Shown here: positions 1-8,064 of the stretch, one piece after another
Layout of the letters: each line of letters opens with the position of its first letter
How positions within the stretch are numbered: the stretch's first letter is position 1
Assembly: GCF_004123835.1 (NCBI RefSeq)
Contig: NZ_MZMU01000012.1
Coordinates: 434,001 to 498,000, forward strand
Source of the DNA: Rhizobium leguminosarum
Lineage (GTDB): Bacteria > Pseudomonadota > Alphaproteobacteria > Rhizobiales > Rhizobiaceae
Reading direction: 5' to 3'
Length of the DNA stretch: 64,000 nt
Notes under the pieces: generated by a model
The model's input: only the letters and a program-made list of their open reading frames with translations
Databases searched by the model: none
What the model was told of the DNA's origin: nothing
Position numbers and translations under genes: made by a program

Positions 1-1
1 C

Positions 2-658
2 GAACTCAACCTGACACTGGCTGTCTTTGCTGTCGCCGCCCTTGTGTCGGTGCTGCTGCTCTTCCTGCAGAAGCGCCAGGCGCTGTCGGCCGATGCGCTG
101 CTCGGCATCCTCTCGCATGCGACACTGGCGATCGGCCTCGTCATGGTCGCCTTCATGAGCTGGGTGCGGATCGATCTCATCGCCTTTCTGTTCGGCGATA
201 TCCTTGCCGTTTCCACCACCGACATCGCGCTGATCTGGGGCGGCGGGCTGTTCGTGCTCGTGGCAATGGCCTGGCTCTGGCGCCCGCTCTTGGCTGCGAC
301 CGTCAATGCCGAACTCGCCGAGGCCGAGGGGCTGAAGCCCGAGCGGGCGCGGCTGTTCTTCATGCTGCTGATGGCCTTGGTCATCGCCATTGCCATGAAG
401 ATCGTCGGCATCATGCTGATCACCTCGCTGCTGATCATTCCGGCGGCTGCGGCCCGGCGCTTCTCGCCGACGCCGGAGATCATGGCGGTGCTCGCCTCGC
501 TGATCGGGGCGGCGGCCGTCGTCGGCGGTCTGTTCGGCTCGCTCACCTATGACACGCCCTCCGGCCCCTCGATCGTGGTCGCAGCGCTGATCCTCTTCAT
601 TCTCAGCCTGCTTCCCGTCAGGCGCTACCGCGCGGTCATGCAAGGACAAGGCTCATGA
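2..658 (+). CDS. znuB: Zinc ABC transporter permease ZnuB (5' end outside window)
   Basis: The open frame runs from the first bases of the window, so the true start lies upstream; about 218 C-terminal residues are visible. They are almost entirely hydrophobic, with about six membrane segments, and match the ABC-3 family of metal-ion permeases. The segment with the GIMLITSLLIIPAAAAR pattern is the conserved core of ZnuB-type permeases. The last four bases (ATGA) overlap the start of a Fur-family gene with Zur features, the usual znuCB-zur arrangement of rhizobia. The product would form the inner-membrane channel for Zn2+ delivered by ZnuA and powered by ZnuC, both expected upstream. Mn2+ permeases share the fold, so the zinc call leans on the Zur neighbour. 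Confidence 0.9.
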   Translation, partial: ELNLTLAVFAVAALVSVLLLFLQKRQALSADALLGILSHATLAIGLVMVAFMSWVRIDLIAFLFGDILAVSTTDIALIWGGGLFVLVAMAWLWRPLLAATVNAELAEAEGLKPERARLFFMLLMALVIAIAMKIVGIMLITSLLIIPAAAARRFSPTPEIMAVLASLIGAAAVVGGLFGSLTYDTPSGPSIVVAALILFILSLLPVRRYRAVMQGQGS

Positions 659-1053
659 CGACACCGCAATTGACCAAGAACCAGTCGCTGGTCTTCGACG
701 TGCTCGAAAAGGCCGAAGGGCCGCTCAGCGCCTATACCATCCTCGACAAGCTGCGCGACCACGGTTTTCGCGCGCCGCTGCAGGTCTACCGGGCGCTGGA
801 GAAGCTGCTCGAATATGGCGTGGTGCACCGGCTCGAAAGCATCAACTCCTTCGTTGCCTGCGCCCATCCGGGCGACGACTGCCACAGCCACGGCATCGTC
901 GCCTTCGCCATCTGCGAAAGCTGCGGCCAGGTGACGGAGTTCCACGACCACGAGGTCGACCACCGGCTGATGGAATGGGTGCGCGGGCAGAAGTTCAAGC
1001 CTGAAAAGACGACGATCGAGATCCGCGGATTGTGCGAGGCCTGCGCGGCGTAA
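655..1053 (+). CDS. zur: Zinc uptake regulator Zur (Fur family)
   Basis: This 132-residue protein has Fur-family layout: an N-terminal winged helix (about residues 8-75) and a C-terminal metal-binding dimerisation half. Visible metal-site features are the CAHPGDDCHSH cluster, a CESC pair and a C-terminal CEAC pair, the two CxxC motifs that hold structural zinc. By family knowledge it represses zinc import genes when Zn2+ is plentiful. Its ATG overlaps the znuB stop, so the two are translationally coupled and Zur probably controls its own operon from a site upstream of this window. Fur and Mur are the alternatives, but the overlap with znuB makes Zur much the likeliest. Confidence 0.93.
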   Translation: MTTPQLTKNQSLVFDVLEKAEGPLSAYTILDKLRDHGFRAPLQVYRALEKLLEYGVVHRLESINSFVACAHPGDDCHSHGIVAFAICESCGQVTEFHDHEVDHRLMEWVRGQKFKPEKTTIEIRGLCEACAA

Positions 1054-1321
1054 GCTTCCTCGCGTTCGCTAGACGATCGCCTCGGGACTATTGCGATGGC
1101 AGAGCCCGCCGGGTCCCGACGGTATTAGACGCGATCACAAAGCGATCGGGTTTAGTCCGGCTTAGATTCAGAGCCGCCCTTGCTGGGGCCGTCATTGCCG
1201 CCCTTGCCGGGCGTGCAGGCGAGTTCTCTTGAACTGAAACTCTCGAGGCGGTGCGTTCGCCGCTGGTAAGTGCAGATCCCGGCGCTATCTTTGCCGCAGA
1301 ACCCAAACCAGGGGCGATCGC

Positions 1322-1720
1322 GTGACGAAAACCGAACTCGCGGAGATATACCGCGGCTATATCGCATGCCTGAACAGGCAGGACTGGCCCAATCTCGGGC
1401 AGTTCGTCGGCGACGATGCGGTTCATAACGGCCGGCGGCTCGGGCTGCCGGGTTACGTCGCCATGCTCGAGCAGGACTTCGATGAGATTCCCGATCTCTA
1501 TTTCAAGGTGCTGATGCGGCTTTGCGATCCGCCATACATCGCATGCCGGCTCGGCTTCGACTGCACGCCGAAGGGAAAATTCCTCGGCCTCGATGTGAAC
1601 GGCAGGCGCCTTTCCTTCACCGAGAACGTCATCTACGAATTTCGCGTCGGCAAGATCGCCGAGGTCTGGTCGGTGCTCGATAAGTCGGCGATCGAGTCCC
1701 AGCTTGCGGGCTCGAATTGA
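1322..1720 (+). CDS. SnoaL-like / predicted ester cyclase-family protein
   Basis: This 132-residue protein starts at GTG, preceded by an AGGGGC ribosome site. It has the pattern of SnoaL-like polyketide-cyclase / ester-cyclase proteins (NTF2 fold): an N-terminal helix ending in RGYIACLNRQDW, a central VHNGR…G stretch, and a C-terminal strand ending IAEVWSVLDK, which fits the common 'gkIvEhW.v.D' motif. No signal peptide is seen, so it should be cytoplasmic. Substrates of this family cannot be read from sequence. It stands alone, 268 bases after zur and convergent with the next gene. The family call is good; the function is unknown. Confidence 0.75.
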   Translation: MTKTELAEIYRGYIACLNRQDWPNLGQFVGDDAVHNGRRLGLPGYVAMLEQDFDEIPDLYFKVLMRLCDPPYIACRLGFDCTPKGKFLGLDVNGRRLSFTENVIYEFRVGKIAEVWSVLDKSAIESQLAGSN

Positions 1721-1751
1721 TCGCGCAGACGGCTTCCGGTCTGCGTTTCGA

Positions 1752-2123
1752 TCAGATGATGGCGACGCGCTCGCCGAAGGGTGTGTCGTCGTCGAAATTG
1801 CGGGTGCCGATCCGATCGCTTTCGCCTGACAGGACCGGCTGTTCACCCCGTTCGCCGGCCTCTTTCCCTTCGTTCGATGCCGCATGCCCGTGCCGCTTTT
1901 GCGGATGCTCCTCGTTTTCGACGATCAGATCCGCGTGCGGGATGAGACCGTTTACTGCTTCCTTCTCCACGGCCTTCTTCGCTGCCAGCTGATCGGCGGT
2001 GATCTGCGACTGGCGGGCGGCGACCCAGGCATTGTCGGGTTCTGAGCCGATCGAGGTGCTGGTGCCGACCTTGGTGGGTTCGGACGCGGCGGTGGCGGAG
2101 ATGGGGTTGATCGCGTCGACCAT
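1752..2123 (-). CDS. Hypothetical small charged protein
   Basis: A 123-residue reading frame with a good GGGAG ribosome site seven bases before its ATG. The protein is hydrophilic and low in complexity, rich in Glu, Lys, Ser and Ala, with no membrane segment and no motif I recognise. Its middle (about residues 38-65) could form a helix and the rest looks disordered. It ends 31 bases from the convergent ester-cyclase-like gene. Codon use resembles its neighbours and the start is well formed, so I take it as a real gene without assigned function. Confidence 0.6.
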   Translation of the reverse strand: MVDAINPISATAASEPTKVGTSTSIGSEPDNAWVAARQSQITADQLAAKKAVEKEAVNGLIPHADLIVENEEHPQKRHGHAASNEGKEAGERGEQPVLSGESDRIGTRNFDDDTPFGERVAII

Positions 2124-2138
2124 GAGATTCTCCCGCTG

Positions 2139-2236
2139 GAACAGGATGATCGGTCTAAAACCTGAATCCTGTTCTAAAATAAAGAGTTAGAGCATGATGT
2201 CATCCGAAGCCGCTTACACTTTTCGGCATCATGCTC
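2139..2236. repeat. Rhizobial intergenic palindromic element, copy 1
   Basis: Two hairpins lie side by side: GAACAGGAT (2139-2147) pairs with ATCCTGTTC (2166-2174), and AGCATGATG (2191-2199) pairs with CATCATGCT (2227-2235). The same two-hairpin layout with near-identical arms recurs at 15985-16080, so this is a dispersed repeat rather than a gene-specific site. It begins 16 bases upstream of the 1752-2123 gene, in its promoter region. Confidence 0.8.
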
Positions 2237-2542
2237 ATGGCGACTGGCGAACTAGCCGGCCGTTTCTCGAATTGAAAACGGCGCGGTCTTCGGGCCAATC
2301 AGGGAGACATATCGGAGCCTCGTCGAAAAACACAAGGGAACATTGACGTCGCCGTCAATGGCGAAGTCGGTAGCAGGTTGCGGGAAATTCGACGAATAAT
2401 TGTGTGCACAAGGGGATGCTCGGCGCGTGGTTAATGTAAGAATCGGAAACACTTTGTGACTAAGTGTCTCCAAAAGCAGCGTTTTTTGACTTGCTGCGCG
2501 CGAAGACATGACGGATATTGTTTAAACGTTGAGGAAGCCGTC
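2237..2542. other. Intergenic region, no gene seen
   Basis: After the palindromic element I see only AT-richer intergenic sequence that should hold the promoter of the gene starting at 2543. Reading frames here lack ribosome sites and family motifs. Confidence 0.5.
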
Positions 2543-2944
2543 ATGATTAGAATGATTGAAAATCCTGCCGAACTGGCTGGCGAAGATATCACCGGCAAAT
2601 ATATTCTCCGGAGGCTGAACTATCACTGGTTCGCCTACGGCAAGGCGGCTATCGTGATCGCCTGCAAGGGAACGATCCTGCAGCTTGAGCGGGAAGAGAC
2701 GGTCTATTCCGAGCGTTGGGGACGTCGCGCCTATACGGGCACCGGCAGACGTTATCCCGGCGGCATCTGTCCCATTTCTGCGGTCGCCTGCCTTTGCGAT
2801 ACGCCCGACGACGTCAATGCCGTCATTCAGCTGGATGTCGAAGCGCAGGACGAATTCTATCAGCTGATCGCCAAGGCCGAGGCCAGGGTTCAGGCTCTTG
2901 CCTCATCCTCACGAAACAGCCAGTTTCTCGAAGCCGCCGAGTAA
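2543..2944 (+). CDS. Hypothetical protein, 133 residues
   Basis: I chose the ATG that follows a GAGGAA ribosome site by six bases; the frame is open upstream but has no better start. The protein begins with the pattern MIRMIENPAELAGEDITGKY and has a Trp/Tyr-rich centre, a CPISAVACLCDTP stretch with three cysteines, and a helical, Ala/Glu-rich C-terminus. There is no signal peptide or membrane span. The alternation of strands and a final helix suggests a small globular cytoplasmic protein. I do not recognise the family. It is monocistronic and followed by a hairpin that may end the transcript. Confidence 0.65.
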   Translation: MIRMIENPAELAGEDITGKYILRRLNYHWFAYGKAAIVIACKGTILQLEREETVYSERWGRRAYTGTGRRYPGGICPISAVACLCDTPDDVNAVIQLDVEAQDEFYQLIAKAEARVQALASSSRNSQFLEAAE

Positions 2945-2972
2945 GGCGATTTTTTTCAATGAAATCCGCCAT

Positions 2973-2995
2973 GCGCAGCGTCCTTCTGCGCGTTT
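2973..2995 (+). terminator. Possible terminator after the 2543-2944 gene
   Basis: GCGCAG (2973-2978) can pair with CTGCGC (2986-2991) around a 7-base loop, followed by a short GTTTA run. The T tract is weak, so termination is only a possibility. Confidence 0.4.
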
Positions 2996-3034
2996 AAGAG
3001 GACGCTCGGCGCTGTCATGGAACGGAGAGCGATC

Positions 3035-3742
3035 ATGACGCGGCGGGACACTCGGCCCGGTCACTCATTCGCCGCGGCGCCATCGCTCGGATCGCTCGCC
3101 ATCACCATTGCCGTCATGTTTGTAGCGCTGTTTTGGCCCGCCGGCACGTTCGACTGGCCGCGCGGCTGGATTTTTCTCGGCCTGTTCCTTGTGCTGACTG
3201 CTGTCGCAATCATCTGGATCTGGCGGACGAATCCGGAGCTGTTTGCGGCGCGCAGCCGATACCAGAAGGGTACCAAATCCTGGGACGCCGTGGTGGCGAC
3301 GCTGACGATCATTCTCTTTGCCGCCATTCTTCCGGTCGGCGCATTCGACGACGGACGTTTCCACTGGGCGCCGCAACCCGATTGGGTCGTGTTTATCGGC
3401 TATCTCCTGATGACGTCAGGTTATCTCGGCCTGACCTGGGCGCAATCGGTCAACCGGCATTTCGAGCCGACGGTGCGCATTCAGACCGACCGTGACCACA
3501 AGGTGATCGACACCGGACCCTACGCCGTAATCCGCCATCCCGGATACGCAACCGCCATCGTGCTCAGCGCCGGCATGGCGCTGTCGCTTGGATCGCTCTA
3601 CGCGCTGATCCCCGCCGGCCTGCTCGTCGTCGTCCTCTTCGGCCGCACGCTGGGGGAAGAGGCCGAGCTGCGGAGAGGACTTGAGGGTTACGCGGATTAT
3701 ATGGCGCGTGTGCGCTGGCGGTGGATTCCGGGAGTCTGGTGA
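3035..3742 (+). CDS. Membrane methyltransferase-like protein (isoprenylcysteine methyltransferase / PEMT fold)
   Basis: This 235-residue membrane protein has about five hydrophobic spans. Its C-terminal half carries the signature of the ICMT/PEMT superfamily: DTGPYAVIRHPGY (about residues 158-170), followed by EEAELRRGLEGYADYMARVRWRWIPGVW at the end, the conserved E-E…Y..Y…R..PG.W block. Family members use S-adenosylmethionine to methylate lipids or prenylated substrates at the membrane, but bacterial substrates are largely unknown. The start at 3035 follows a GGAGAG ribosome site; an ATG at 3017 is possible. No operon partners. Confidence 0.8.
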   Translation: MTRRDTRPGHSFAAAPSLGSLAITIAVMFVALFWPAGTFDWPRGWIFLGLFLVLTAVAIIWIWRTNPELFAARSRYQKGTKSWDAVVATLTIILFAAILPVGAFDDGRFHWAPQPDWVVFIGYLLMTSGYLGLTWAQSVNRHFEPTVRIQTDRDHKVIDTGPYAVIRHPGYATAIVLSAGMALSLGSLYALIPAGLLVVVLFGRTLGEEAELRRGLEGYADYMARVRWRWIPGVW

Positions 3743-3783
3743 GTGGAGAGGGGTGCTTCGCCACCGCCTCCGCGTTACCTGTG

Positions 3784-4314
3784 TCACCCGATCTGTTTGA
3801 GATCGCGGGCGAAGCGTTGCCAGTTGGCGACGTAGTTTTCCGCCGAGCGGCGGATGGCTTCGATTGCCGCCTCGTCGAGTACGCGCACGACCCGGGCAGG
3901 CGCTCCGACGATCAGGGAGTTGTCGGGGAATTCCTTGCCTTCGGTGACCAGCGCATTGGCGCCTACCAGGCAGTTGCTGCCGATCTTCGCGCCGTTCAGG
4001 ATGGTCGCGCCCATGCCGATCAGCGCGTTGTCGCCAATAGCGCAGCCGTGGAGGATGGCGTGGTGGCCGATGGTGCAGCCTTTGCCGATCGTCAGCGGGA
4101 AGCCCATGTCCGTATGGGCCATCACGCCTTCCTGGATGTTGCTGTCTTCGCCGACGCTGATTGGCTCGTTATCGCCACGCAGCACGGCGCCGAACCAGAT
4201 GCCGACATTCTCGCCGAGTTCGATCTGGCCGATGATGTTGGCATCCGGGGCGATCCAATAGAGGCCGGCGGCGGGCAGTTTCGGCGTCGATCCGCCAAGC
4301 GCGTAGACAGGCAT
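3784..4314 (-). CDS. Gamma-class carbonic anhydrase-family protein
   Basis: The 176-residue protein is a left-handed beta-helix of hexapeptide repeats, visible as recurring [I/V]G…[A/C] units between about residues 20 and 135. The zinc-ligand histidines of the gamma-carbonic anhydrase / PaaY family are present: one in MAHTDMG and two in the GHHAILHGC block. Family members are trimers with zinc at subunit interfaces; many bacterial ones have weak or unproven hydratase activity. The ATG follows a strong GGAGGAAG site. The gene lies 10 bases downstream of a fumarylacetoacetase-family gene on the same strand, so the two are probably one transcript. Confidence 0.88.
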   Translation of the reverse strand: MPVYALGGSTPKLPAAGLYWIAPDANIIGQIELGENVGIWFGAVLRGDNEPISVGEDSNIQEGVMAHTDMGFPLTIGKGCTIGHHAILHGCAIGDNALIGMGATILNGAKIGSNCLVGANALVTEGKEFPDNSLIVGAPARVVRVLDEAAIEAIRRSAENYVANWQRFARDLKQIG

Positions 4315-4324
4315 GGCTTCCTCC

Positions 4325-5020
4325 TCAGACGACCTCGACCGATAGCGTGGCGACGCCGTCGATGCCGCAATTGATGCGATCGCCCCTGGCCACCGCGCCG
4401 ACGCCGGCGGGTGTGCCGGTCATGATGATATCGCCGGCTGCAAGAGTGAAGAGCTTCGACAGTTCGGCGATGATCTCCGGCACCTTCCAGATCATCTGGT
4501 TGAGATCGCCGTCCTGCACGCGCTTGCCGTTCTGTTCCAGCCAAATCTTCGCCTGCGCGGGGTGGCCGAGGCGGCTGGCCGGAACGATTGGGGAGATAGG
4601 GGCGGAATGTTCGAAGGCCTTGCCGACCTCCCAGGGACGACCAAGCTTCTTTGCCTCGCCCTGGAGGTCGCGGCGGGTGAAATCGATACCGACGGCATAG
4701 CCATAGACGCAGTCGAGCGCGTCCGCTGCCTCGATGTTTGCGCCGCCTGATTTCAGCGCCAGCACGCATTCGACCTCGTAATGCACGTCGTTCGACAGTG
4801 ACGGATAGGGAAAGGCCTTGCCCGCCGGCAGCAGGTTGTCGGCGTTTCTCTGGAAGAAGAAAGGCGGCTCGCGGCTGGGATCATGGCCCATCTCGATCGC
4901 ATGGTCGGCATAGTTGCGCCCGACGCAATAGACGCGGCGCACCGGAAAACGCTCGGCGCTGCCATCGACCGGCAGCAGCACCGGTTGCGGAAGCGGGATG
5001 ACGGTGGCGGGATCGGACAT
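4325..5020 (-). CDS. Fumarylacetoacetate hydrolase-family protein (fumarylpyruvate-hydrolase-like)
   Basis: This 231-residue protein has the FAH fold signature: VYCVGRNYADHA near the N-terminus, the metal-binding HYEVECVLAL (E-x-E) stretch, GIDFTRRDLQ supplying a further Asp, and a C-terminal MTGTPAGVG loop. These are the Mg2+/Mn2+ and substrate sites of C-C bond hydrolases such as fumarylpyruvate hydrolase and acylpyruvases. The length fits the short, single-domain branch. It is the first gene of a two-gene unit with the gamma-carbonic anhydrase-like gene; its ATG follows AGGAAGAG. The exact acylpyruvate substrate cannot be decided from sequence. Confidence 0.88.
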   Translation of the reverse strand: MSDPATVIPLPQPVLLPVDGSAERFPVRRVYCVGRNYADHAIEMGHDPSREPPFFFQRNADNLLPAGKAFPYPSLSNDVHYEVECVLALKSGGANIEAADALDCVYGYAVGIDFTRRDLQGEAKKLGRPWEVGKAFEHSAPISPIVPASRLGHPAQAKIWLEQNGKRVQDGDLNQMIWKVPEIIAELSKLFTLAAGDIIMTGTPAGVGAVARGDRINCGIDGVATLSVEVV

Positions 5021-5114
5021 TGGCGGGCTCTTCCTGTTTCGAGTCTTGCTTTGCGGATCATCTTAGACGGAAACCGGCGCGCCGGGGAAGCGTCCTTGGC
5101 CTGCGCCCGGTGCA

Positions 5115-5143
5115 TTGACGCTATCACTATCCAGCGGTATCGT
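5115..5143 (+). promoter_or_regulatory. Sigma70-type promoter of the attenuator leader
   Basis: TTGACG (5115-5120) and TATCGT (5138-5143) are separated by exactly 17 bases. The expected start of transcription, about seven bases on, falls at 5150-5151, the first base of the leader-peptide ATG. The leader mRNA would therefore be leaderless. Confidence 0.65.
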
Positions 5144-5150
5144 TACCGCC

Positions 5151-5219
5151 ATGAGCAGGATTTTTGCAGTTTCGTCGACGTCCACGACCACCGCGCTGCG
5201 GTGGGTGGTAGACGCGTGA
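5151..5219 (+). CDS. Attenuator leader peptide, 22 residues, Ser/Thr-rich
   Basis: The frame encodes 22 residues ending VVDA; residues 8-14 are SSTSTTT. It has no Shine-Dalgarno sequence but begins where the promoter predicts the RNA to start. The Thr codons at 5184-5192 sit at the edge of the first RNA arm (5187-5194), so a ribosome stalled there would cover that arm. By analogy with known leaders this is a sensor of charged tRNA (Thr or Ser) rather than a functional protein. The analogy is to ribosome-mediated attenuators, including the leaderless trp leader described in Sinorhizobium. Confidence 0.65.
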   Translation: MSRIFAVSSTSTTTALRWVVDA

Positions 5220-5275
5220 ACTGAATTCCGTTCATTGCTGCTGAAACCAACCCGCCGGAAACGAGCGGGTTTTTT
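5187..5275 (+). promoter_or_regulatory. Ribosome-mediated transcription attenuator
   Basis: Four arms form mutually exclusive pairs. Arm 1, CCACCGC (5188-5194), pairs with arm 2, GCGGTGG (5198-5204). The overlapping stretch GGTGGGTGGT (5200-5209) pairs instead with arm 3, ACCAACCCGCC (5246-5256), giving ten base pairs with one bulged A. Arm 3 also provides AACCCGC (5249-5255), which pairs with arm 4, GCGGGTT (5265-5271), followed by six T (5270-5275): an intrinsic terminator. Stalling on the Thr codons would block arm 1, free arm 2 to take arm 3 and prevent termination. Downstream lies the nucleotidyltransferase-domain gene. Confidence 0.75.
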
Positions 5276-5309
5276 GTTGCCGCTCGTCTCCCGCATCGAG
5301 GACGAGATC

Positions 5310-6062
5310 GTGGACGATATCCAGAAACATGTTCTTGCGGAGCAGGCGCTGGCCGTCGCCCGCGACTGCATCGCCAGCCGCTATGCCGGGGCCGCATTCG
5401 CCTATGTCGCCGGCTCCATCATGCGCGGCGAAGGCACCACCTTTTCGGATATCGACCTGGTCGTGGTGTTCCCGTCGCTCCAAAGAGCCTGGCGGGAGTC
5501 GTTCAGCGCGGATGGGTTTCCGGTCGAGGCCTTCGTCCACGATCCGCAGACGCTGGCGCACTACCTTCATCAGGACGCGGACAGCGGCTATCCCATCATG
5601 GCCCACATGGTCGCGACGGGCTGTATAGTGGGATCGGATATCGACAGCGCGCACGTCATCCAGGCAAAGGCGGAAAGTATGCTGGCGGCAGGACCGAAAC
5701 CTCTTGCCGGGGCAGACTACGACATGCTGCGCTACCAAGTTACGGATTTGGCCGATGACCTGCGCGGCGTCCGCCCGCCTGAAGAGGTCGCCGCCATCGC
5801 CGCACTCCTCTACCAGAAGCTGGCCGACCTGATCCTGCTCGGGCGCGGCGCATGGGCCGGTCGCGGCAAGTGGGCGCCGCGCCTGATGCGGAAGCTCGAT
5901 GCACAATTGGCAGCGGAATTCGACGCGGCGTTCAGACTGGCGGCAGCGGGCGACGGCGCCCGATTGCTGGCTTTGGCCGATCGGGAGCTTGCCCTGCATG
6001 GCGGCCGCTATTTCGAGGGGTTCAGACAGGACGCGCCGCTGGAAGCGCGCCGCCTGGAATAG
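5310..6062 (+). CDS. Nucleotidyltransferase-domain protein
   Basis: The protein has the Pol-beta-type nucleotidyltransferase motif GS-x-x-RG…SDIDLVV. With the GTG start at 5310 this gives Gly35-Ser36 and the metal-binding Asp47 and Asp49 of 250 residues. The rest is mainly helical, like kanamycin-nucleotidyltransferase-type or MNT-type enzymes, which transfer NMP to small molecules or proteins. An in-frame ATG at 5235 lies inside the attenuator, so it would be used only by a read-through RNA, and the terminator stem would cut across it. I prefer GTG 5310, after a CGAGGA site. The gene is the only one downstream of the attenuator; it converges on the cyclase gene. The substrate is unknown. Confidence 0.75.
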   Translation: MDDIQKHVLAEQALAVARDCIASRYAGAAFAYVAGSIMRGEGTTFSDIDLVVVFPSLQRAWRESFSADGFPVEAFVHDPQTLAHYLHQDADSGYPIMAHMVATGCIVGSDIDSAHVIQAKAESMLAAGPKPLAGADYDMLRYQVTDLADDLRGVRPPEEVAAIAALLYQKLADLILLGRGAWAGRGKWAPRLMRKLDAQLAAEFDAAFRLAAAGDGARLLALADRELALHGGRYFEGFRQDAPLEARRLE

Positions 6063-6093
6063 TATCGATTTACGTTGCCTGCATTCTGCTCGG

Positions 6094-8064
6094 TCATTCC
6101 TCGCCGGACTCGGCCAGCGCCTCGCGGACGATCGCGTAATAGGGGGCGAGCTCGGGGATATCGGCGGCCAGCCTGTCGAAGGCGGGGTCGGATGTCGCAA
6201 GCGTGCCGGCGTATTTCGCTTGCGTGAAAGCCCGATGGGCGGCAAGGGCTTCGGCGTCGGCATCGTGCACGACGGTATAGACAGGCGAGGGCACGGTGCG
6301 GCCCTTGACGATGATGCGATCGAGCTCGACGACGGTGTAGGTGCCGGCGACCAGCCTTGCTGTCTCCTCGCCGAGCAGCAGGGCCACGCCATAATTCTTC
6401 GAGGCGCCTTCGAGACGCGAGGCGAGGTTGACGCTGTCGCCGAGGCAGGAATAGTCGAAGCGGCGGGTCGAGCCCATATTGCCGACGATGCATTCGCCGG
6501 TGTTGATGCCGACGCCCATCTTCAACACATGCGGCCTGCCGCCGCGCATCGCCGCCTCTCGCTCCAGCTCGCGGTTAAGGCTCGATATCGCCGCCTGCAT
6601 GGCAAGCGAGGCTTTGACGGCGTGCAGGGCGTGATCGGGGTCGTCGAGCGGCGCGTTCCAGAAGGCCATGATGCAATCGCCCATATATTTATCGATCGTC
6701 CCGCCATGATCCATCACCACGTCGGAAAGCGGCGTTAGCAACCGGTTGATCAGGCCGGTCAGTTGCTCCGGATCATCCTTCAGCGTCTCGGCGATGGTGG
6801 TGAACCCGCGCACATCGGAAAACAACACCGACAGCGTGCGTCGCTCGCCGCCGAGCTTCAGCTGCGAGGGATCGCTCGACAGGCGCTTGACGAGATCGGG
6901 CGAGATATATTGGGCAAAGGCGCGGGTGATTTGGCGCTTGTTGCGGCGCTCCTCGGCAAAATCGAAGGCGGCCTGGCCGAAGACGACAGAGATATAGGCG
7001 ACCGTCGGGCCAAGCGGCGAGACGAAGATATGGGCTAGCCGCATACCGGCGGCACTGACGGCGGCGAAGGCAAGGAGGGCCGCCGCGCTCGTCACGATCG
7101 TCAGCCACCCCGTCGAGCGCCCGACGGTGGCGGCGGCAAGCAGCACCGATATCAGGATGCAGGCAGCGACCGTCGGCAGCCGGGCTTCCGCGATCGACAG
7201 GCCGCTGCGGATATTGTCGTAGATCGTCGCCTGGATCTCGACGCCGGAGACGAGCTTGCCGGTATGGACGGTATAGGGCGTCGCGAAGGCATCGACGCCG
7301 CCTTTATCGATGGCGGGCGCATTCTGCAGGCTGAGGCCGACCAGCACGACGCGATCCTTGAAATAATCAGGCGGCAGTAGGTTCTTCGGGTCGAGCGCCT
7401 GATAGTACGAGACGGTGGGATAGCTGCGGGCCGGGCCGAAGGTTTGGATGAGGCGGCCGGCCGGCAAGGTCTCGGGGGCCACGCCGGCGACCTTGGTCAG
7501 CATGGCGGCAAAGCCGTCCTCATAGCCCGGGATGCGCCGGAAGGTGCCGTCGCCGCTGAGTTCGACGGAGGCGATGCCAGTCACGGCACCTGCCTCGGTG
7601 AGCTGCGGCAGGGGTGTCGTGCGGATCAGCTGCGAGGCTTGCGGCGTCTCGATCAACGTCTCGTCGCCGGCAAGAACGACATCCCGGCCGACGGCGCGAG
7701 TGATCGCGTTGTCGTTCTCCGGGGTCGAGGGTTCGGCCAGGATGATGTCGAGGCCGATGACGCGGGCGCCGGCGGCGCGCAGCTGGGTGACGAGCTGAGC
7801 GTGAAGGCTGCGCGGCCAGGGCCATTGCGCGTTGATATCGGCAAGCGAGGGTTCGTCGATCGCGACGATGACGGGTCCGCCGGGAGGCGGACGGGGATCG
7901 TCGACGGTCGAGAGATAGTCGAAGCTTCTGAGCTCCAGCAGCGACCAGGCGGGTAGGCGCGACAGGAGCGAGATGGCGATCAGCGTCGTTAGCGACAGCA
8001 CCAGCAGCCTGAGATGGCGGCTCCTGATCTGCCTGGCCTGCCGAGGCTTGTCCCGCCCCCGCAT
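6094..8064 (-). CDS. CHASE2-domain class III adenylate/guanylate cyclase
   Basis: The 656-residue protein has a membrane anchor (about 18-36), a periplasmic CHASE2 sensor domain (about 40-290), two or three further membrane spans (about 297-365) and a cytoplasmic class III cyclase domain (about 405-600). Catalytic residues are intact: metal ligands Asp417 (FSDVRG) and Asp463 (KYMGD), the adenine-selecting pair Lys459 and Asp537 (RFDYS), and Asn546/Arg550 (VNLASR). The Lys/Asp pair points to ATP and cAMP. Its ATG shares one base with the stop of the upstream FecR-TPR-barrel gene (TGATG), so the two are translationally coupled. The signal sensed by CHASE2 is unknown. Confidence 0.92.
   Translation of the reverse strand: MRGRDKPRQARQIRSRHLRLLVLSLTTLIAISLLSRLPAWSLLELRSFDYLSTVDDPRPPPGGPVIVAIDEPSLADINAQWPWPRSLHAQLVTQLRAAGARVIGLDIILAEPSTPENDNAITRAVGRDVVLAGDETLIETPQASQLIRTTPLPQLTEAGAVTGIASVELSGDGTFRRIPGYEDGFAAMLTKVAGVAPETLPAGRLIQTFGPARSYPTVSYYQALDPKNLLPPDYFKDRVVLVGLSLQNAPAIDKGGVDAFATPYTVHTGKLVSGVEIQATIYDNIRSGLSIAEARLPTVAACILISVLLAAATVGRSTGWLTIVTSAAALLAFAAVSAAGMRLAHIFVSPLGPTVAYISVVFGQAAFDFAEERRNKRQITRAFAQYISPDLVKRLSSDPSQLKLGGERRTLSVLFSDVRGFTTIAETLKDDPEQLTGLINRLLTPLSDVVMDHGGTIDKYMGDCIMAFWNAPLDDPDHALHAVKASLAMQAAISSLNRELEREAAMRGGRPHVLKMGVGINTGECIVGNMGSTRRFDYSCLGDSVNLASRLEGASKNYGVALLLGEETARLVAGTYTVVELDRIIVKGRTVPSPVYTVVHDADAEALAAHRAFTQAKYAGTLATSDPAFDRLAADIPELAPYYAIVREALAESGEE

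Noticed and set aside
2139..2236. Gene-specific operator for the small gene at 1752-2123
   Set aside because: The same two hairpins recur at 15985-16080 in another context, so this is a dispersed repeat.
5235..5309. ATG at 5235 as start of the nucleotidyltransferase gene
   Set aside because: It lies inside the attenuator between the antiterminator arm and the terminator, has no ribosome site, and adds 25 residues without domain features.
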